A stretch of 64,000 nt of DNA from contig NZ_RWIV01000001.1 of the NCBI RefSeq assembly GCF_003944835.1, positions 2,271,501 to 2,335,500 on the forward strand, read 5' to 3'. Under the pieces are notes generated by a model that saw nothing but the letters and a program-made list of their open reading frames with translations, did no database searches and was not told where the DNA came from. The stretch is from Bacillus sp. HMF5848. GTDB lineage: Bacteria > Bacillota > Bacilli > Bacillales > HMF5848. A program made the position numbers and the translations under genes. The first letter of the stretch is position 1; every line of letters begins with the position of its first letter. Below, piece by piece: positions 26,077-35,370 of this stretch.

Positions 26077-27288
26077 TTATTGCTGATATTTTTTCAACTC
26101 TAAACGAGCGATCTGCATACGGTGTACCTCATCTGGTCCATCAGCTAAACGTAACGTACGAGCATTAGCCCAATGTGCTGCAACTGGAAAATCATCACTC
26201 ACACCAGCCCCTCCTAATGCTTGAATAGAACGATCAAGAACATTTAATGCCATAGTTGGAGCCACTACTTTAATCATGGCAATCTCAGCTTTAGCCTCTT
26301 TATTTCCTACCGTATCCATCATATAAGCAGCTTTTAAAGTAAGTAAGCGGGCCTGCTCAATTTCAATTCGTGAGTTTGCAATCCACTCTTGGATAACTCC
26401 TTGATTAGCAAGTGGTTTTCCAAATGCTACACGATCCTGAACGCGCTTACATAAAACTTCAAGTCCTCGTTCTGCTGCACCAATAAGTCGCATACAGTGA
26501 TGAATTCTACCTGGACCGAGACGACCTTGTGCTATCGCAAACCCTTTCCCATCTCCCCAAATTATATTAGAAGCTGGTACTCTTACATTGTTATATGTAA
26601 TCTCAGCGTGGCCGTGCGGTGCATGGTCGTAGCCAAACACTGGTAGCATTCTTTCAATCGTAACACCTTCGGAATCTAGTGGTACTAATATCATCGATTG
26701 CTGTTCATATCGCGGTGCGTCACGGTCTGTTTTCCCCATAACTATTGCTATTTTACAACGTGGATCCCCAGCTCCCGAAGACCACCATTTACGACCATTA
26801 ATAACGTATTCATCACCATCTTTAACAATACTCGCTTCAATATTAGTTGCATCTGATGAAGCTACCTCTGGTTCTGTCATAGAAAAGCATGAGCGTATTT
26901 CACCATTAAGTAATGGCTTTAACCATTGATTCTTTTGTTCTTCAGTTCCATATCGAACGAGAACCTCCATGTTCCCTGTATCAGGAGCACTACAATTAAA
27001 AACCTCAGGAGCAATCATTGAACGTCCCATAATCTCACAAAGAGGTGCGTATTCTAGATTAGAAAGCCCTGCTCCATACTCACTTTCAGGTAAAAATAAA
27101 TTCCATAAGCCCTCGTCTTTTGCTCTTTCTTTTAATTCCTCCATTATTGGTGGCACAGCTACCCAACGATTAGGGAATTGATTAATTTGTTCTTCATAAA
27201 GTCTTTCATTGGGGTAAATATTATCCTCCATAAACTGAGTAACCTTTTCTTGCAAACCTTTTACCTTGTCAGTGTACGAAAAATACAT
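26077..27288 (-). CDS. ACAD11/ACAD10-type acyl-CoA dehydrogenase
   Basis: FAD-dependent acyl-CoA dehydrogenase of 403 residues. It matches the dehydrogenase half of human ACAD11 unusually well, as far as I recall that sequence: [56 protein letters not shown] and [11 protein letters not shown]. In ACAD10/11 and in bacterial LvaC-like enzymes this subfamily works with an APH-type kinase. The kinase phosphorylates a 4-hydroxyacyl-CoA and the dehydrogenase removes the phosphate to give an enoyl-CoA. A matching kinase gene lies at 17401-18474. It is the first gene of block B, directly behind a TetR-type operator. Confidence 0.9.
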   Translation of the reverse strand: MYFSYTDKVKGLQEKVTQFMEDNIYPNERLYEEQINQFPNRWVAVPPIMEELKERAKDEGLWNLFLPESEYGAGLSNLEYAPLCEIMGRSMIAPEVFNCSAPDTGNMEVLVRYGTEEQKNQWLKPLLNGEIRSCFSMTEPEVASSDATNIEASIVKDGDEYVINGRKWWSSGAGDPRCKIAIVMGKTDRDAPRYEQQSMILVPLDSEGVTIERMLPVFGYDHAPHGHAEITYNNVRVPASNIIWGDGKGFAIAQGRLGPGRIHHCMRLIGAAERGLEVLCKRVQDRVAFGKPLANQGVIQEWIANSRIEIEQARLLTLKAAYMMDTVGNKEAKAEIAMIKVVAPTMALNVLDRSIQALGGAGVSDDFPVAAHWANARTLRLADGPDEVHRMQIARLELKKYQQ

Positions 27289-27308
27289 GTAGTCCCCTCC
27301 TATTCATT

Positions 27309-27336
27309 TAACTAACCGGTCAGTATGTATGGTCAA
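27309..27336 (-). promoter_or_regulatory. Promoter of block B with predicted TetR operator in the spacer
   Basis: On the minus strand TTGACC (27331-27336) and TAGTTA (27309-27314) are 16 bases apart, a plausible sigma-A promoter. The palindrome ACTAACCGGTCAGT (27311-27324) fills the spacer and -10. It aligns with the palindrome before block A. Repressor binding here would block the polymerase. Confidence 0.72.
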
Positions 27337-27671
27337 TTCTATGATAATATGAGAGTTTAGTATCATTCAAGTTTTTTCTAAAATTTCTAACAATAAAAAT
27401 ACCGGGAAACTTCGACAATATTTTTTATATAAAGATGTTTATAACTGTACATTTGGTCTTAAACTGTGATTTAGCTCATTGTATTTTTAGGCTTATTCTT
27501 TTAACATAATGTTAATTATTTGTAATAATCATCCTTAAATTCGAAAATAATCAGAGATAAAAAACAGTATCTGTGAAGTAATTCACAAAACGTTCACACC
27601 ACTCAGGCGCTGTATCTGTTATATTTATTAACGTAAAAATAAAATTAAAAACTATCTTAGAGGTGATTGTG
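27337..27671. other. Intergenic region before the OFA transporter gene
   Basis: About 335 bases without a gene; AT-rich. The left part is upstream of the divergent block B promoter. The right part carries the palindrome at 27571-27588 and the AGAGGTG ribosome site of the transporter gene. No structured RNA was recognised. Confidence 0.7.
27571..27588. promoter_or_regulatory. Crp/Fnr- or Rex-type operator before the OFA transporter gene
   Basis: CTGTGAAGTAATTCACAA contains TGTGA-N6-TCACA, the full palindrome bound by CRP-like regulators and Bacillus Fnr/ArcR. It also fits the Rex box TTGTGAA-N4-TTCACAA except for the first base. It lies 84 bases before the transporter ATG. Either reading implies control by oxygen, redox or a Crp-family effector. 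Confidence 0.65.
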
Positions 27672-28931
27672 ATGAAAAAGAATCGATGGTTAATTGCACT
27701 ATCTGCAATAGCTATACATTTATCAATTGGTTCTGCTTATGCTTACAGTGTATTTAAAAATCCTCTATCCGAATTATTAGGATGGAACAGTAAAGAAGTT
27801 ACTTTATCATTTACTATTGCAATTTTCTTTTTAGGTCTTTCAGCAGCAACGTTTGGTAGATTCGTAGAAAAATGGGGCCCTAGAAAATCTGCAACGATTG
27901 CAGCTATTTTGTTCTCAACAGGATTATTTGGTTCTGGACTTGCTATTCAAACTGAGTCTTTAATTATGTACTACCTTACTTATGGTGTTATCGGTGGTAT
28001 TGGTTTAGGTGTAGGTTACATATCACCTGTATCAACTCTTGTGAAGTGGTTCCCTGATAGACGTGGTCTTGCTACTGGAATGGCTGTAATGGGATTCGGT
28101 GCTGGTGCATTGATTGCTAGCCCCGTAGCTGCTAGTTTAATTGAATCAGTCGGCATTTCTACTACGTTCTTTATTCTTGGTGCTGTATATTTAGTACTAA
28201 TGCTTTCAGGAGCATCTTATATTACAAGACCACCTGAAGGTTGGATGCCTGAGGGTATGAAAGCTAGTGCAGCAAATGGTAAAAAACAAACTAAAAAAGC
28301 TGATCTTTCTCAATTAACAGCTAATGAAGCTGTAAAAACAAAGCGTTTTTGGCTATTATGGGTTATGATGTTCATTAACATTTCAAGTGGAATCATGCTT
28401 ATTTCTGTAGCTTCTCCAATGGCCCAAGATAAAGTCGGCATGTCAGTGGTTGCTGCTGCTTCAATGGTTGGACTTATGGGACTATTTAATGGATTTGGAC
28501 GAATTGCATGGGCTTCTTTCTCAGATTACATTGGGAGAAGTAATGTATTTGTAATCTTCTTCTCTGTACAATTAGTGTTATTCTTATTATTACCGAGTAT
28601 ATCTAATGTATTATTATTCCAAATCGTTATCTTTGTCATCTTAACTATATATGGTGGAGGTTTCTCTTCCCTTCCTGCCTTCATCGGAGACCTTTTTGGA
28701 ACAAAACAATTAGGGGCTATCCATGGTTACTTATTAACAGCTTGGTCATGTGCAGGTGTATTTGGCCCAATGCTAGTTGCAACAATTAAAGATGCTACAA
28801 AGAGTTACAATGCTACATTTTATATTTTTGCTGGTCTATTACTTGTAGCCTTTGCTACTTCAATTCTTATGAAGTTAAACATCAATGCTATTCGCAAAGA
28901 GGCAGAAGGTAAAGTTGAATCAGTTGCATAA
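27672..28931 (+). CDS. OFA-family MFS transporter (oxalate/formate antiporter-like)
   Basis: Major facilitator of 419 residues with about 12 membrane helices. Typical OFA features are the N-terminal AIHLSIGSAYAYSVFKNPL, GGIGLGVGYISPVSTLVKWFPDRRGLATGMAVMGFG between helices 4 and 5, and the second-half MGLFNGFGRIAWASFSDYIGR. The central cytoplasmic loop is Lys-rich. Substrates of this family are small carboxylates such as oxalate, formate, pyruvate or lactate; which one applies here is unknown. The ATG at 27672 has AGAGGTG six bases upstream and is preferred to in-frame GTGs just before it. It is transcribed alone, ending at a strong terminator, with a Crp/Fnr- or Rex-like palindrome upstream. 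Confidence 0.87.
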   Translation: MKKNRWLIALSAIAIHLSIGSAYAYSVFKNPLSELLGWNSKEVTLSFTIAIFFLGLSAATFGRFVEKWGPRKSATIAAILFSTGLFGSGLAIQTESLIMYYLTYGVIGGIGLGVGYISPVSTLVKWFPDRRGLATGMAVMGFGAGALIASPVAASLIESVGISTTFFILGAVYLVLMLSGASYITRPPEGWMPEGMKASAANGKKQTKKADLSQLTANEAVKTKRFWLLWVMMFINISSGIMLISVASPMAQDKVGMSVVAAASMVGLMGLFNGFGRIAWASFSDYIGRSNVFVIFFSVQLVLFLLLPSISNVLLFQIVIFVILTIYGGGFSSLPAFIGDLFGTKQLGAIHGYLLTAWSCAGVFGPMLVATIKDATKSYNATFYIFAGLLLVAFATSILMKLNINAIRKEAEGKVESVA

Positions 28932-28941
28932 TTAGAAGAAG

Positions 28942-28980
28942 AGCACCCTCCTTACTTCAAGGAGGGTGCTTTTGTTTTGA
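28942..28980 (+). terminator. Rho-independent terminator after the OFA transporter
   Basis: A perfect 12-bp GC-rich stem (28942-28953 and 28959-28970) with a 5-base loop, followed by a T-rich tail. It also separates the convergent amidase gene, which ends at 28983. Confidence 0.92.
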
Positions 28981-28982
28981 AA

Positions 28983-30452
28983 TTAAAAAGTAGGAGCCTT
29001 ACGATACTTCGTTGCCTTTTCAAAAGCGTAAGCTACTTTTAGTAATACCATTTCTTTGAAGGCTGCACTTGTAAAAGTAGCCCCTAACGGTTTTCCTTCG
29101 TTTGTATATCCTGCGGGCACTGTAATTGAAGGATACCCTGCTTTCGCAGGAATTCCCGCGCCATAATTATTAGCAAACAATAATATATCAAGGTTATTTT
29201 GCTCCAATACCGCGTCTATTCCAGCTTCTTTACATATGTATTGATCATTTAAAAGGCTGTTGATATAAGTAGGCTCAGTTAATGTACCAGTCGTCTCCTC
29301 TGCCTGTATAAGTAAAGTTTGCCCATATTTCAAGGTATCGTTCGCATGCTGTTCGTTAAAAGCTATAACATCTGCTAAATTTTTAACAGATTCATACGAG
29401 TTAGTATGACGTAAATAAGCGTTTAAGCCTGTTTTAAACTCATATAGTAAAACATTAAAATCCCAAGGTAGTTCAACTGGTGGCATTTTAACATCCTCAA
29501 TAACGGTGGCACCTAAGCTTCGCAATGTGTCTAACACAGCATTCATCAAATCTTTTTCATCTTCATTTAGATATTCATAGTAAGCATCGTTAGGTACACC
29601 AATGCGTAATCCCTCTATCGACGAACCTTTTAGTTCTTTAACATAATCAATGTTGGCATTAGGATTAGTTAAAGTCACTGGATCAGTCTCATCTTTACCG
29701 ACAATTAATTGCAATAAGATAGCAGCATCGAGAACTGTTCGAGCGATAGGTCCCGCTGTATCTTGTGTATGGGATATAGGAATAATGCCTGTACGACTAA
29801 TTAGACCAACTGTTGGTTTAATTCCTACTACACTATTAGAACTTGCAGGACTTAAGATAGAACCTGATGTTTCTGTCCCGATTGCTAAAGCACATAAATT
29901 TGCTGCTACAGCAGCACCAGACCCACTGCTCGAGCCTCCTACATCAAATGACCCAGGACCATATGGATTTTTTACCTGTCCACCACGTGAACTGTATCCA
30001 TTCGGCATATTGTCTGTCATGAAATTGGCCCATTCCGTTAAATTTGTTTTTCCTAATATTACTGCCCCTGCCTCACGTAGCTTTTTAGCCACAAATGAAT
30101 CTTTCATAGCTCTATGATTTCTTAACGCTAATGATCCTGCACTAGTATGAAGGTCATCTCCTGTATCAATATTATCCTTTAATAAAACAGGAATGCCATG
30201 AAGGTCACTTCTAGGTCCTGTATCAGCTCTCTCCAAATCCAATGCCTCAGCAATTTGAATGGCCTGTGGATTTACTTCTAAAACAGAATTTATGTTTGGA
30301 CCTTGCTTATCGAACTGTGCAATTCTATGTAAGTACATCATAACTAATTGTTTAGAGGATATTTCCCTTGTTGACATAGCTCTTTGTAAATCTTCAATAG
30401 TTGCTTCAACAAGCCATTCATTTGCCAATTCAATCAATTTTCTATCTTTCAT
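28983..30452 (-). CDS. Amidase (amidase signature family)
   Basis: Amidase of 489 residues with the Ser-cisSer-Lys machinery: Lys92 in PVLLKDNIDT, the Gly/Ser-rich signature GGSSSGSG at 172-179, and a nucleophile candidate Ser198 in GTETSGSI. It hydrolyses an amide to acid and ammonia; substrate unknown. It is not GatA: it stands alone without gatB or gatC, and the C-terminal half differs. Unlike many amidases near ABC importers it is not part of the catabolic island, being on its own unit between two plus-strand genes. The N-terminus is not a signal peptide, so it acts in the cytoplasm. Confidence 0.88.
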   Translation of the reverse strand: MKDRKLIELANEWLVEATIEDLQRAMSTREISSKQLVMMYLHRIAQFDKQGPNINSVLEVNPQAIQIAEALDLERADTGPRSDLHGIPVLLKDNIDTGDDLHTSAGSLALRNHRAMKDSFVAKKLREAGAVILGKTNLTEWANFMTDNMPNGYSSRGGQVKNPYGPGSFDVGGSSSGSGAAVAANLCALAIGTETSGSILSPASSNSVVGIKPTVGLISRTGIIPISHTQDTAGPIARTVLDAAILLQLIVGKDETDPVTLTNPNANIDYVKELKGSSIEGLRIGVPNDAYYEYLNEDEKDLMNAVLDTLRSLGATVIEDVKMPPVELPWDFNVLLYEFKTGLNAYLRHTNSYESVKNLADVIAFNEQHANDTLKYGQTLLIQAEETTGTLTEPTYINSLLNDQYICKEAGIDAVLEQNNLDILLFANNYGAGIPAKAGYPSITVPAGYTNEGKPLGATFTSAAFKEMVLLKVAYAFEKATKYRKAPTF

Positions 30453-30597
30453 TTAGTTCCCCTCTCTCTTTAACAGAGTATGCTAAATTTTATCATACTT
30501 TTTAAAACTTTCACAATCAAGGCTATAAAACTTGAAACAGTAGCCTTTTTTGTGTATATTCAAGTCTGACTATACTTGTTAGGAAGGACGTCGAATT

Positions 30598-32010
30598 ATG
30601 ACAAAACAACAAATTGGTGTAGTAGGAGTTGGCGTAATGGGCAAAAGCCTTGTACTCAACTTTGAAAGCAAGGGCTATTCAGTTGCTCTCTACGATGTAG
30701 ACACCGAAAAACCAAAGCACATTGTCGAAGAACACCCCGACAAACTATTAAAAGCTACAATTTCTATAGAAGAATTTGTGAACTCTCTCGAAGTACCTAG
30801 AAAAATATTATTGATGGTAAAAGCCGGTGATGTAACAGATTTAGCTATTGAATCTTTGCTACCACATTTACAAGAAAACGATATTATTATTGATGGTGGT
30901 AATACATACTTTTTTGATACAATGAGACGTAACAAAGCACTTGCTGAGAAGGGAATTCACTTCATTGGTGCAGGTGTATCTGGCGGTGAAGAAGGTGCTC
31001 TTAAAGGGCCTGCTATTATGCCTGGAGGACAACGTGAGGCATACGATCTTATGCGTCCTATGCTTGAGGATATTGCTGCAAAAGTTAATGGTGAGCCTTG
31101 TACTACATATATAGGGCCTGATGGTGCTGGACACTATGTAAAAATGGTTCATAACGGAATAGAATACGGGGATATGCAGCTTATATCCGAGGCATACTTT
31201 CTTCTTAAACATACATTACAGCTTTCAGCAAAAGAGTTACACGAGGTATTTGCAGAATGGAATAAAGGTGAACTAGATAGCTATCTAATAGAAATTACAG
31301 CAGATATTTTCACAAAGTATGATGATGAAACAGGAAAGCCACTTGTTGATGTAATTCTAGATAAAGCAGGTCAAAAAGGAACTGGAAAATGGACAAGTCA
31401 AAGTGCCCTCGATCTTGGTGTACCCTTACCAGTTATAACAGAGAGTGTGTTTGCCCGATTCGTGTCTGCTTTAAAAGAAGAACGCGCATACGCATCAAAT
31501 CTTTTAAAAGGACCCGAAGCAGCATCTTATACTGGCGACCGTCAAGAGTTAATCGAAAAGGTTCGCAAAGCTTTATATTTAAGTAAGCTGATCTCTTATG
31601 CACAAGGATTCGCTCAATTACGCGCAGCATCCAATGAATATAATTGGGATTTACAATATGGGGATATAGCGATGATATTCCGAGGAGGATGTATTATCCG
31701 AGCTGCATTTTTACAAAACATTAAGGATGCATTTGATCGTAACAAAGAACTAGCTAACTTGTTGTTAGATGAGTATTTCAAGGATATTGCAGATCGCTAT
31801 CAACAATCGCTACGTGACGTACTTGTTGTTGCGATTCAACATGGAATCCCAGTACCTTGCTTTGCAGCGGCTTTAAATTATTACGATAGCTACCGCACGG
31901 AAACTTTACCAGCTAATCTATTACAAGCACAACGCGATTATTTTGGTGCTCATACGTACGAACGAACAGATAAAGAAGGTATCTTCCATACTGACTGGTT
32001 AAAGATTTAA
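30598..32010 (+). CDS. gnd: 6-phosphogluconate dehydrogenase, decarboxylating
   Basis: Oxidative pentose phosphate pathway enzyme of 470 residues, the long form typical of Bacillus GndA. It converts 6-phosphogluconate to ribulose 5-phosphate and CO2, reducing NADP. The Rossmann motif [12 protein letters not shown] is at 7-18. Substrate-binding segments are [21 protein letters not shown] and the catalytic Lys and His in [13 protein letters not shown]. The C-terminal substrate tail is complete. It starts with ATG after GGAAGG and ends at a good terminator. zwf, the first enzyme of the pathway, is 3 kb away on the other strand, so the two are not co-transcribed. Confidence 0.96.
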   Translation: MTKQQIGVVGVGVMGKSLVLNFESKGYSVALYDVDTEKPKHIVEEHPDKLLKATISIEEFVNSLEVPRKILLMVKAGDVTDLAIESLLPHLQENDIIIDGGNTYFFDTMRRNKALAEKGIHFIGAGVSGGEEGALKGPAIMPGGQREAYDLMRPMLEDIAAKVNGEPCTTYIGPDGAGHYVKMVHNGIEYGDMQLISEAYFLLKHTLQLSAKELHEVFAEWNKGELDSYLIEITADIFTKYDDETGKPLVDVILDKAGQKGTGKWTSQSALDLGVPLPVITESVFARFVSALKEERAYASNLLKGPEAASYTGDRQELIEKVRKALYLSKLISYAQGFAQLRAASNEYNWDLQYGDIAMIFRGGCIIRAAFLQNIKDAFDRNKELANLLLDEYFKDIADRYQQSLRDVLVVAIQHGIPVPCFAAALNYYDSYRTETLPANLLQAQRDYFGAHTYERTDKEGIFHTDWLKI

Positions 32011-32020
32011 ATTTTTTCAA

Positions 32021-32054
32021 TCAAAAGAGCCTGGTATTTGCCAAGCTCTTTTGA
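32021..32054 (+). terminator. Terminator after gnd
   Basis: A 10-bp perfect outer stem (32021-32030 and 32045-32054) continued by a short inner stem and a 6-base loop, just downstream of the gnd stop. The A- and T-rich stem ends make it usable on both strands. Confidence 0.8.
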
Positions 32055-32209
32055 TATGACAGTCAATTATATCTTAGCGCCACAGTTACTGAATACTTAC
32101 TTTTTTCAAAAATTATCTACTGTTCAAATGAAATCGGATCTACTTTAAACCTATTCATATTTGCAAGTATTATATTTTGTGTGAAGAATTAAATAAGAAA
32201 GTGAACAGC

Positions 32210-32626
32210 TTACATTTGGTCTGGTGTTGCATAGGTAACATAAGTACCAGCAATAAAATCATGAATGGCTCGTTTATCTTCTCTTAACCCTACCATAAAC
32301 GCACTAACAATTACTCCTATGCCTAATGTAAGGGCATAAACAATAGAAGCTACGATCGTTCTCAGTAACATCGTACCAAGTCCTACATTACGTCCATCCA
32401 ACTTAACGATCCTAATCCCTACAATCCTTTTTCCAACAGTATATCCAGTCCAAACAATTGGAACTATTATAGTATAAAGCAAAAATAATAGATTTACCCA
32501 AGAGTTTTCATCTGAAAAATCCCCTGTTAACATACCAATCAAAAGTAATAACGGAAGGTTAACTAGCAGTGAATCAAGTAAACCTGCAAAGAAACGAATC
32601 CAAAAGCCTGCCGGCGAGATTTCCAT
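32210..32626 (-). CDS. RDD-family membrane protein
   Basis: Small integral membrane protein of 138 residues with the RDD domain: the N-terminal AGFWIRFFAGLLDSLLV contains the Arg and Asp residues that name the family, and RKRI-type residues follow the second helix in GYTVGKRIVGIRIV. Four hydrophobic segments are likely. Some RDD proteins are sodium or other cation antiporters, most are uncharacterised. The ATG has a GGGG ribosome site. It stands alone; the gap upstream contains the palindrome TTACTTAAGTAA (32667-32678). Confidence 0.85.
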   Translation of the reverse strand: MEISPAGFWIRFFAGLLDSLLVNLPLLLLIGMLTGDFSDENSWVNLLFLLYTIIVPIVWTGYTVGKRIVGIRIVKLDGRNVGLGTMLLRTIVASIVYALTLGIGVIVSAFMVGLREDKRAIHDFIAGTYVTYATPDQM

Positions 32627-33018
32627 GGTACCCCTTCTTTCTATTATTTTTTATGAGAAATTCAATTTACTTAAGTAAGTGTTTTAATTAGTTATATTAA
32701 AGGAGTATGTTAATACTTATATATATATGTTTTAACAGTCAATATACATTAGAATAGGATATGTTTTACCAGTTCATAAAACAAATGTATGCTGTTTACT
32801 TATAGATTTCTGATTTAGATCCTTTTCATTCAAGTATGTTCTATGAATGAAACATATGACTATTCCCTTCACATACAAGAAAAGAAACCATTATACCTTT
32901 TTTCATTGTCTTTTAAAAAAAGTTATCTAGACAAAAAAGTCAGTCATGTTAATACTCCATGACTGACCATAATTAGTTTCCTAAATTTTTAAAACTATAA
33001 TTCATGAAAATATTCTCT
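32627..33018. other. Intergenic region between RDD and cyclase genes
   Basis: About 390 bases, AT-rich, without a gene. It contains the perfect palindrome TTACTTAAGTAA at 32667-32678, in the likely promoter zone of the RDD gene, and the terminator at 32939-32967. Nothing else is recognised. Confidence 0.7.
32932..32967 (-). terminator. Terminator after the zwf-cyclase unit
   Basis: A perfect 10-bp stem (32939-32948 and 32958-32967) with a 9-base loop. On the minus strand it is followed by a run of six T, so it ends the zwf-cyclase transcript. Confidence 0.9.
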
Positions 33019-33639
33019 TTAAAACGGCTTACCTTCGAAGAGCAGTACACGTGCTGGTGAGGCATCCGTACCTACGACTTTCATAGGTGCTGCCACCATA
33101 AAATACTTCCCTTCTGTTACATCTTTAAGCTGTAATCCTTCCACGACGATTACGTTGCCTGAAAATAACGCTTTGTGTGTCGGATGGTTTGGTTGTGCAC
33201 GCTCAACTCCTAGTGCGTCAACTCCTACCCCTCGAATGCCTCGTTCTACTAGCAACTTCGCTGCATCCTCTGCCACGTATATAAAATCAAAATTAAATAC
33301 ATCATCAAACGAGTTCTTAGTTTTAAATAGCACAAAGTCGTTCTTTTCAATATTTAATGATTCAATATCTGTAGCGGATATTTTATCCTCCACATTCGTT
33401 AAGTCAAACACTTTTGCCTCACCAACTAAATGGTCCATCGAAACAGTTTCAAACGTTTTACCATCATTAATCATATGAAGTGGTGCATCTATATGAGTAC
33501 CTGTGTGTAAGTCTATTGATAATCGTGTTTCTGTAACATGTGCGTTTGTTACAGTTTCAAAAGCCGGTTGCTTCTCTGGCTTATTCTTATAAACAGGCAT
33601 ACCTTTATATATAGGTAAAGTAATATCGTAAAATTTCAC
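33019..33639 (-). CDS. Cyclase-family hydrolase (kynurenine formamidase-like)
   Basis: Metal-dependent hydrolase of the cyclase family, 206 residues. The metal-binding motif HTGTHIDAPLHM is near residues 45-56, and a second conserved His/Asp region follows in the C-terminal half. Known members are kynurenine formamidase (KynB) and other amide or lactone hydrolases. I place the start at the GTG at 33639, seven bases after GGGGGA; the ATG at 33654 overlaps the zwf stop but has no ribosome site. No kynurenine pathway genes are nearby, so KynB activity is doubtful. Coupling to zwf makes a lactone or similar substrate in central metabolism an alternative. Confidence 0.82.
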   Translation of the reverse strand: MKFYDITLPIYKGMPVYKNKPEKQPAFETVTNAHVTETRLSIDLHTGTHIDAPLHMINDGKTFETVSMDHLVGEAKVFDLTNVEDKISATDIESLNIEKNDFVLFKTKNSFDDVFNFDFIYVAEDAAKLLVERGIRGVGVDALGVERAQPNHPTHKALFSGNVIVVEGLQLKDVTEGKYFMVAAPMKVVGTDASPARVLLFEGKPF

Positions 33640-33653
33640 TGAACATTCCCCCA

Positions 33654-35141
33654 TTATACTGAATAATAATTATTATCTAAGATTGGCCACCAATGATAAC
33701 CATCTTTTTCTAATAATTCATTAGCTGCTTTAGGACCCATCTTCCCTGCCTCATAATTAGGGAACTGAGCTGTTTTTTCTGACCAAGCTTTTGAAATTGT
33801 ATCAACATACTTCCACGATAATGCTACTTCATCCCAGTGTGTAAAGTTTGTAGCGTCCCCTAGCATACAGTCATGTAATAATCTCTCATAGGCTTCTGGT
33901 GTATTCATGCCATCTAAACAGTTATTACAATAATCCAATTTTACTCTTCTCGTTAAACCGTGTGGACCAGCTTTTTTACCATTGAGAACAAATGAAATCC
34001 CTTCATCTGGTTGAATATGTATAATTAAAAGATTCGGTTCAACATCCGTTACGTCTTTATATAAATTTAGTGGTAATTCTTTAAATTGAATGACGATTTT
34101 AGTTGATTTTTCAGCCATACGCTTACCTGTACGAATGTAGAACGGGACACCAGCCCACCGAAAATTATCGATATATATTTTACCAGCTACATAAGTTTCA
34201 GTGTTTGATTCTTCAGGCACATTCGTTTCTTCTCGGTAACCCTTCATATCTAGACCTTCACTTTGGGCATACTGACCTCTTACGAAGTAAGAATCAACTT
34301 CATCGACATGTAGTGGTCGGAGCGCACGTAGTACTTTGATTTTTTCACTGCGGACTTCATCAGTTTCTAGACGAATAGGTGGTTCCATAGCTAATAGTGC
34401 AACCATCTGAAGTATGTGGTTTTGAACCATGTCACGCAGAGCCCCTGCCTTATCGTAATAACCTCCACGGTCCTCTACACCTAGTTCTTCACTAGAAGTA
34501 ATTTGTATGTTGGAAATATAACGATTGTTCCATAATGGCTCAAACAATGCATTTGCGAATCGTATTACCTCAATATTTTGCACCATTTCTTTGCCTAAAT
34601 AATGATCAATTCGGTATATCTCATGCTCTTGGAAGGCAGCTCGAATATCGTTATTTAACTTTTTTGCGGAATCGTAATCATGTCCAAACGGTTTTTCAAT
34701 AACAAGCCTTGTCCAGCCATTTGTATCCGTTACACCTTCATTTTTCAAGTTTTCAGCTATTGTACCGAAAAATTCAGGTGCCATGGCCATATAGAAAATT
34801 CGATTGCCTTCAGTATCAAACTCATTATCAAGACTTGAAAGCATATTTTTTAGTTCTTGATAAGAACTTTTATCGGTTACATCAAATGGCAAATAGAAAA
34901 AATGCTTACAAAAATCGTCTAGTTCAGCTTCAGTTGGTTTATATTTCTCGATAGACTTTGCTACGTTCTCACGTAATATTTCATTTGTCCATGGTCTACG
35001 AGCCACTCCAACTACGGCAAATGATTCTGTTAAGCTCCCTTTCTTATATAAATTATAAATAGATGGAAATAACTTTCGACTAGCTAAATCACCTGTTGCA
35101 CCGAAAATAACAACAATTGATTTTGGTTTTGTTACTGTCAT
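33654..35141 (-). CDS. zwf: Glucose-6-phosphate 1-dehydrogenase
   Basis: First enzyme of the oxidative pentose phosphate pathway, 495 residues, full length. It oxidises glucose 6-phosphate to 6-phosphogluconolactone with NADP. The cofactor motif GATGDLASRKL is at 14-24, EKPFGHD at 149-155 and the catalytic substrate motif RIDHYLGKE at 177-185. It is followed by the cyclase-family gene within the same transcript, ending at the terminator near 32940. The partner enzyme gnd is encoded at 30598-32010 on the opposite strand. Confidence 0.96.
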   Translation of the reverse strand: MTVTKPKSIVVIFGATGDLASRKLFPSIYNLYKKGSLTESFAVVGVARRPWTNEILRENVAKSIEKYKPTEAELDDFCKHFFYLPFDVTDKSSYQELKNMLSSLDNEFDTEGNRIFYMAMAPEFFGTIAENLKNEGVTDTNGWTRLVIEKPFGHDYDSAKKLNNDIRAAFQEHEIYRIDHYLGKEMVQNIEVIRFANALFEPLWNNRYISNIQITSSEELGVEDRGGYYDKAGALRDMVQNHILQMVALLAMEPPIRLETDEVRSEKIKVLRALRPLHVDEVDSYFVRGQYAQSEGLDMKGYREETNVPEESNTETYVAGKIYIDNFRWAGVPFYIRTGKRMAEKSTKIVIQFKELPLNLYKDVTDVEPNLLIIHIQPDEGISFVLNGKKAGPHGLTRRVKLDYCNNCLDGMNTPEAYERLLHDCMLGDATNFTHWDEVALSWKYVDTISKAWSEKTAQFPNYEAGKMGPKAANELLEKDGYHWWPILDNNYYSV

Positions 35142-35370
35142 AGGATAAGCCTCTCTTTGCTTCTTATGTAAGATTTGGTCTCTCTAAGTTCATAATTCTA
35201 CCTTTTCTAATAGTCTTTTTCAAATATTAATCCTTATATGTATTAAAAGTTTTTCAATAAAACTTTTAAACCTAAAGCTCCTCATGTTTTACTGTGTATA
35301 TTCTTTAAAGTCCCTGAGCTACATAGATCTAAAATTACCTATCCTTCTTAATTCAAAACGATAAACTTAA

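Noticed and set aside
30690-31630. Several minus-strand frames across gnd
   Set aside because: They lie wholly inside the well-conserved gnd gene on the opposite strand and have no ribosome sites.
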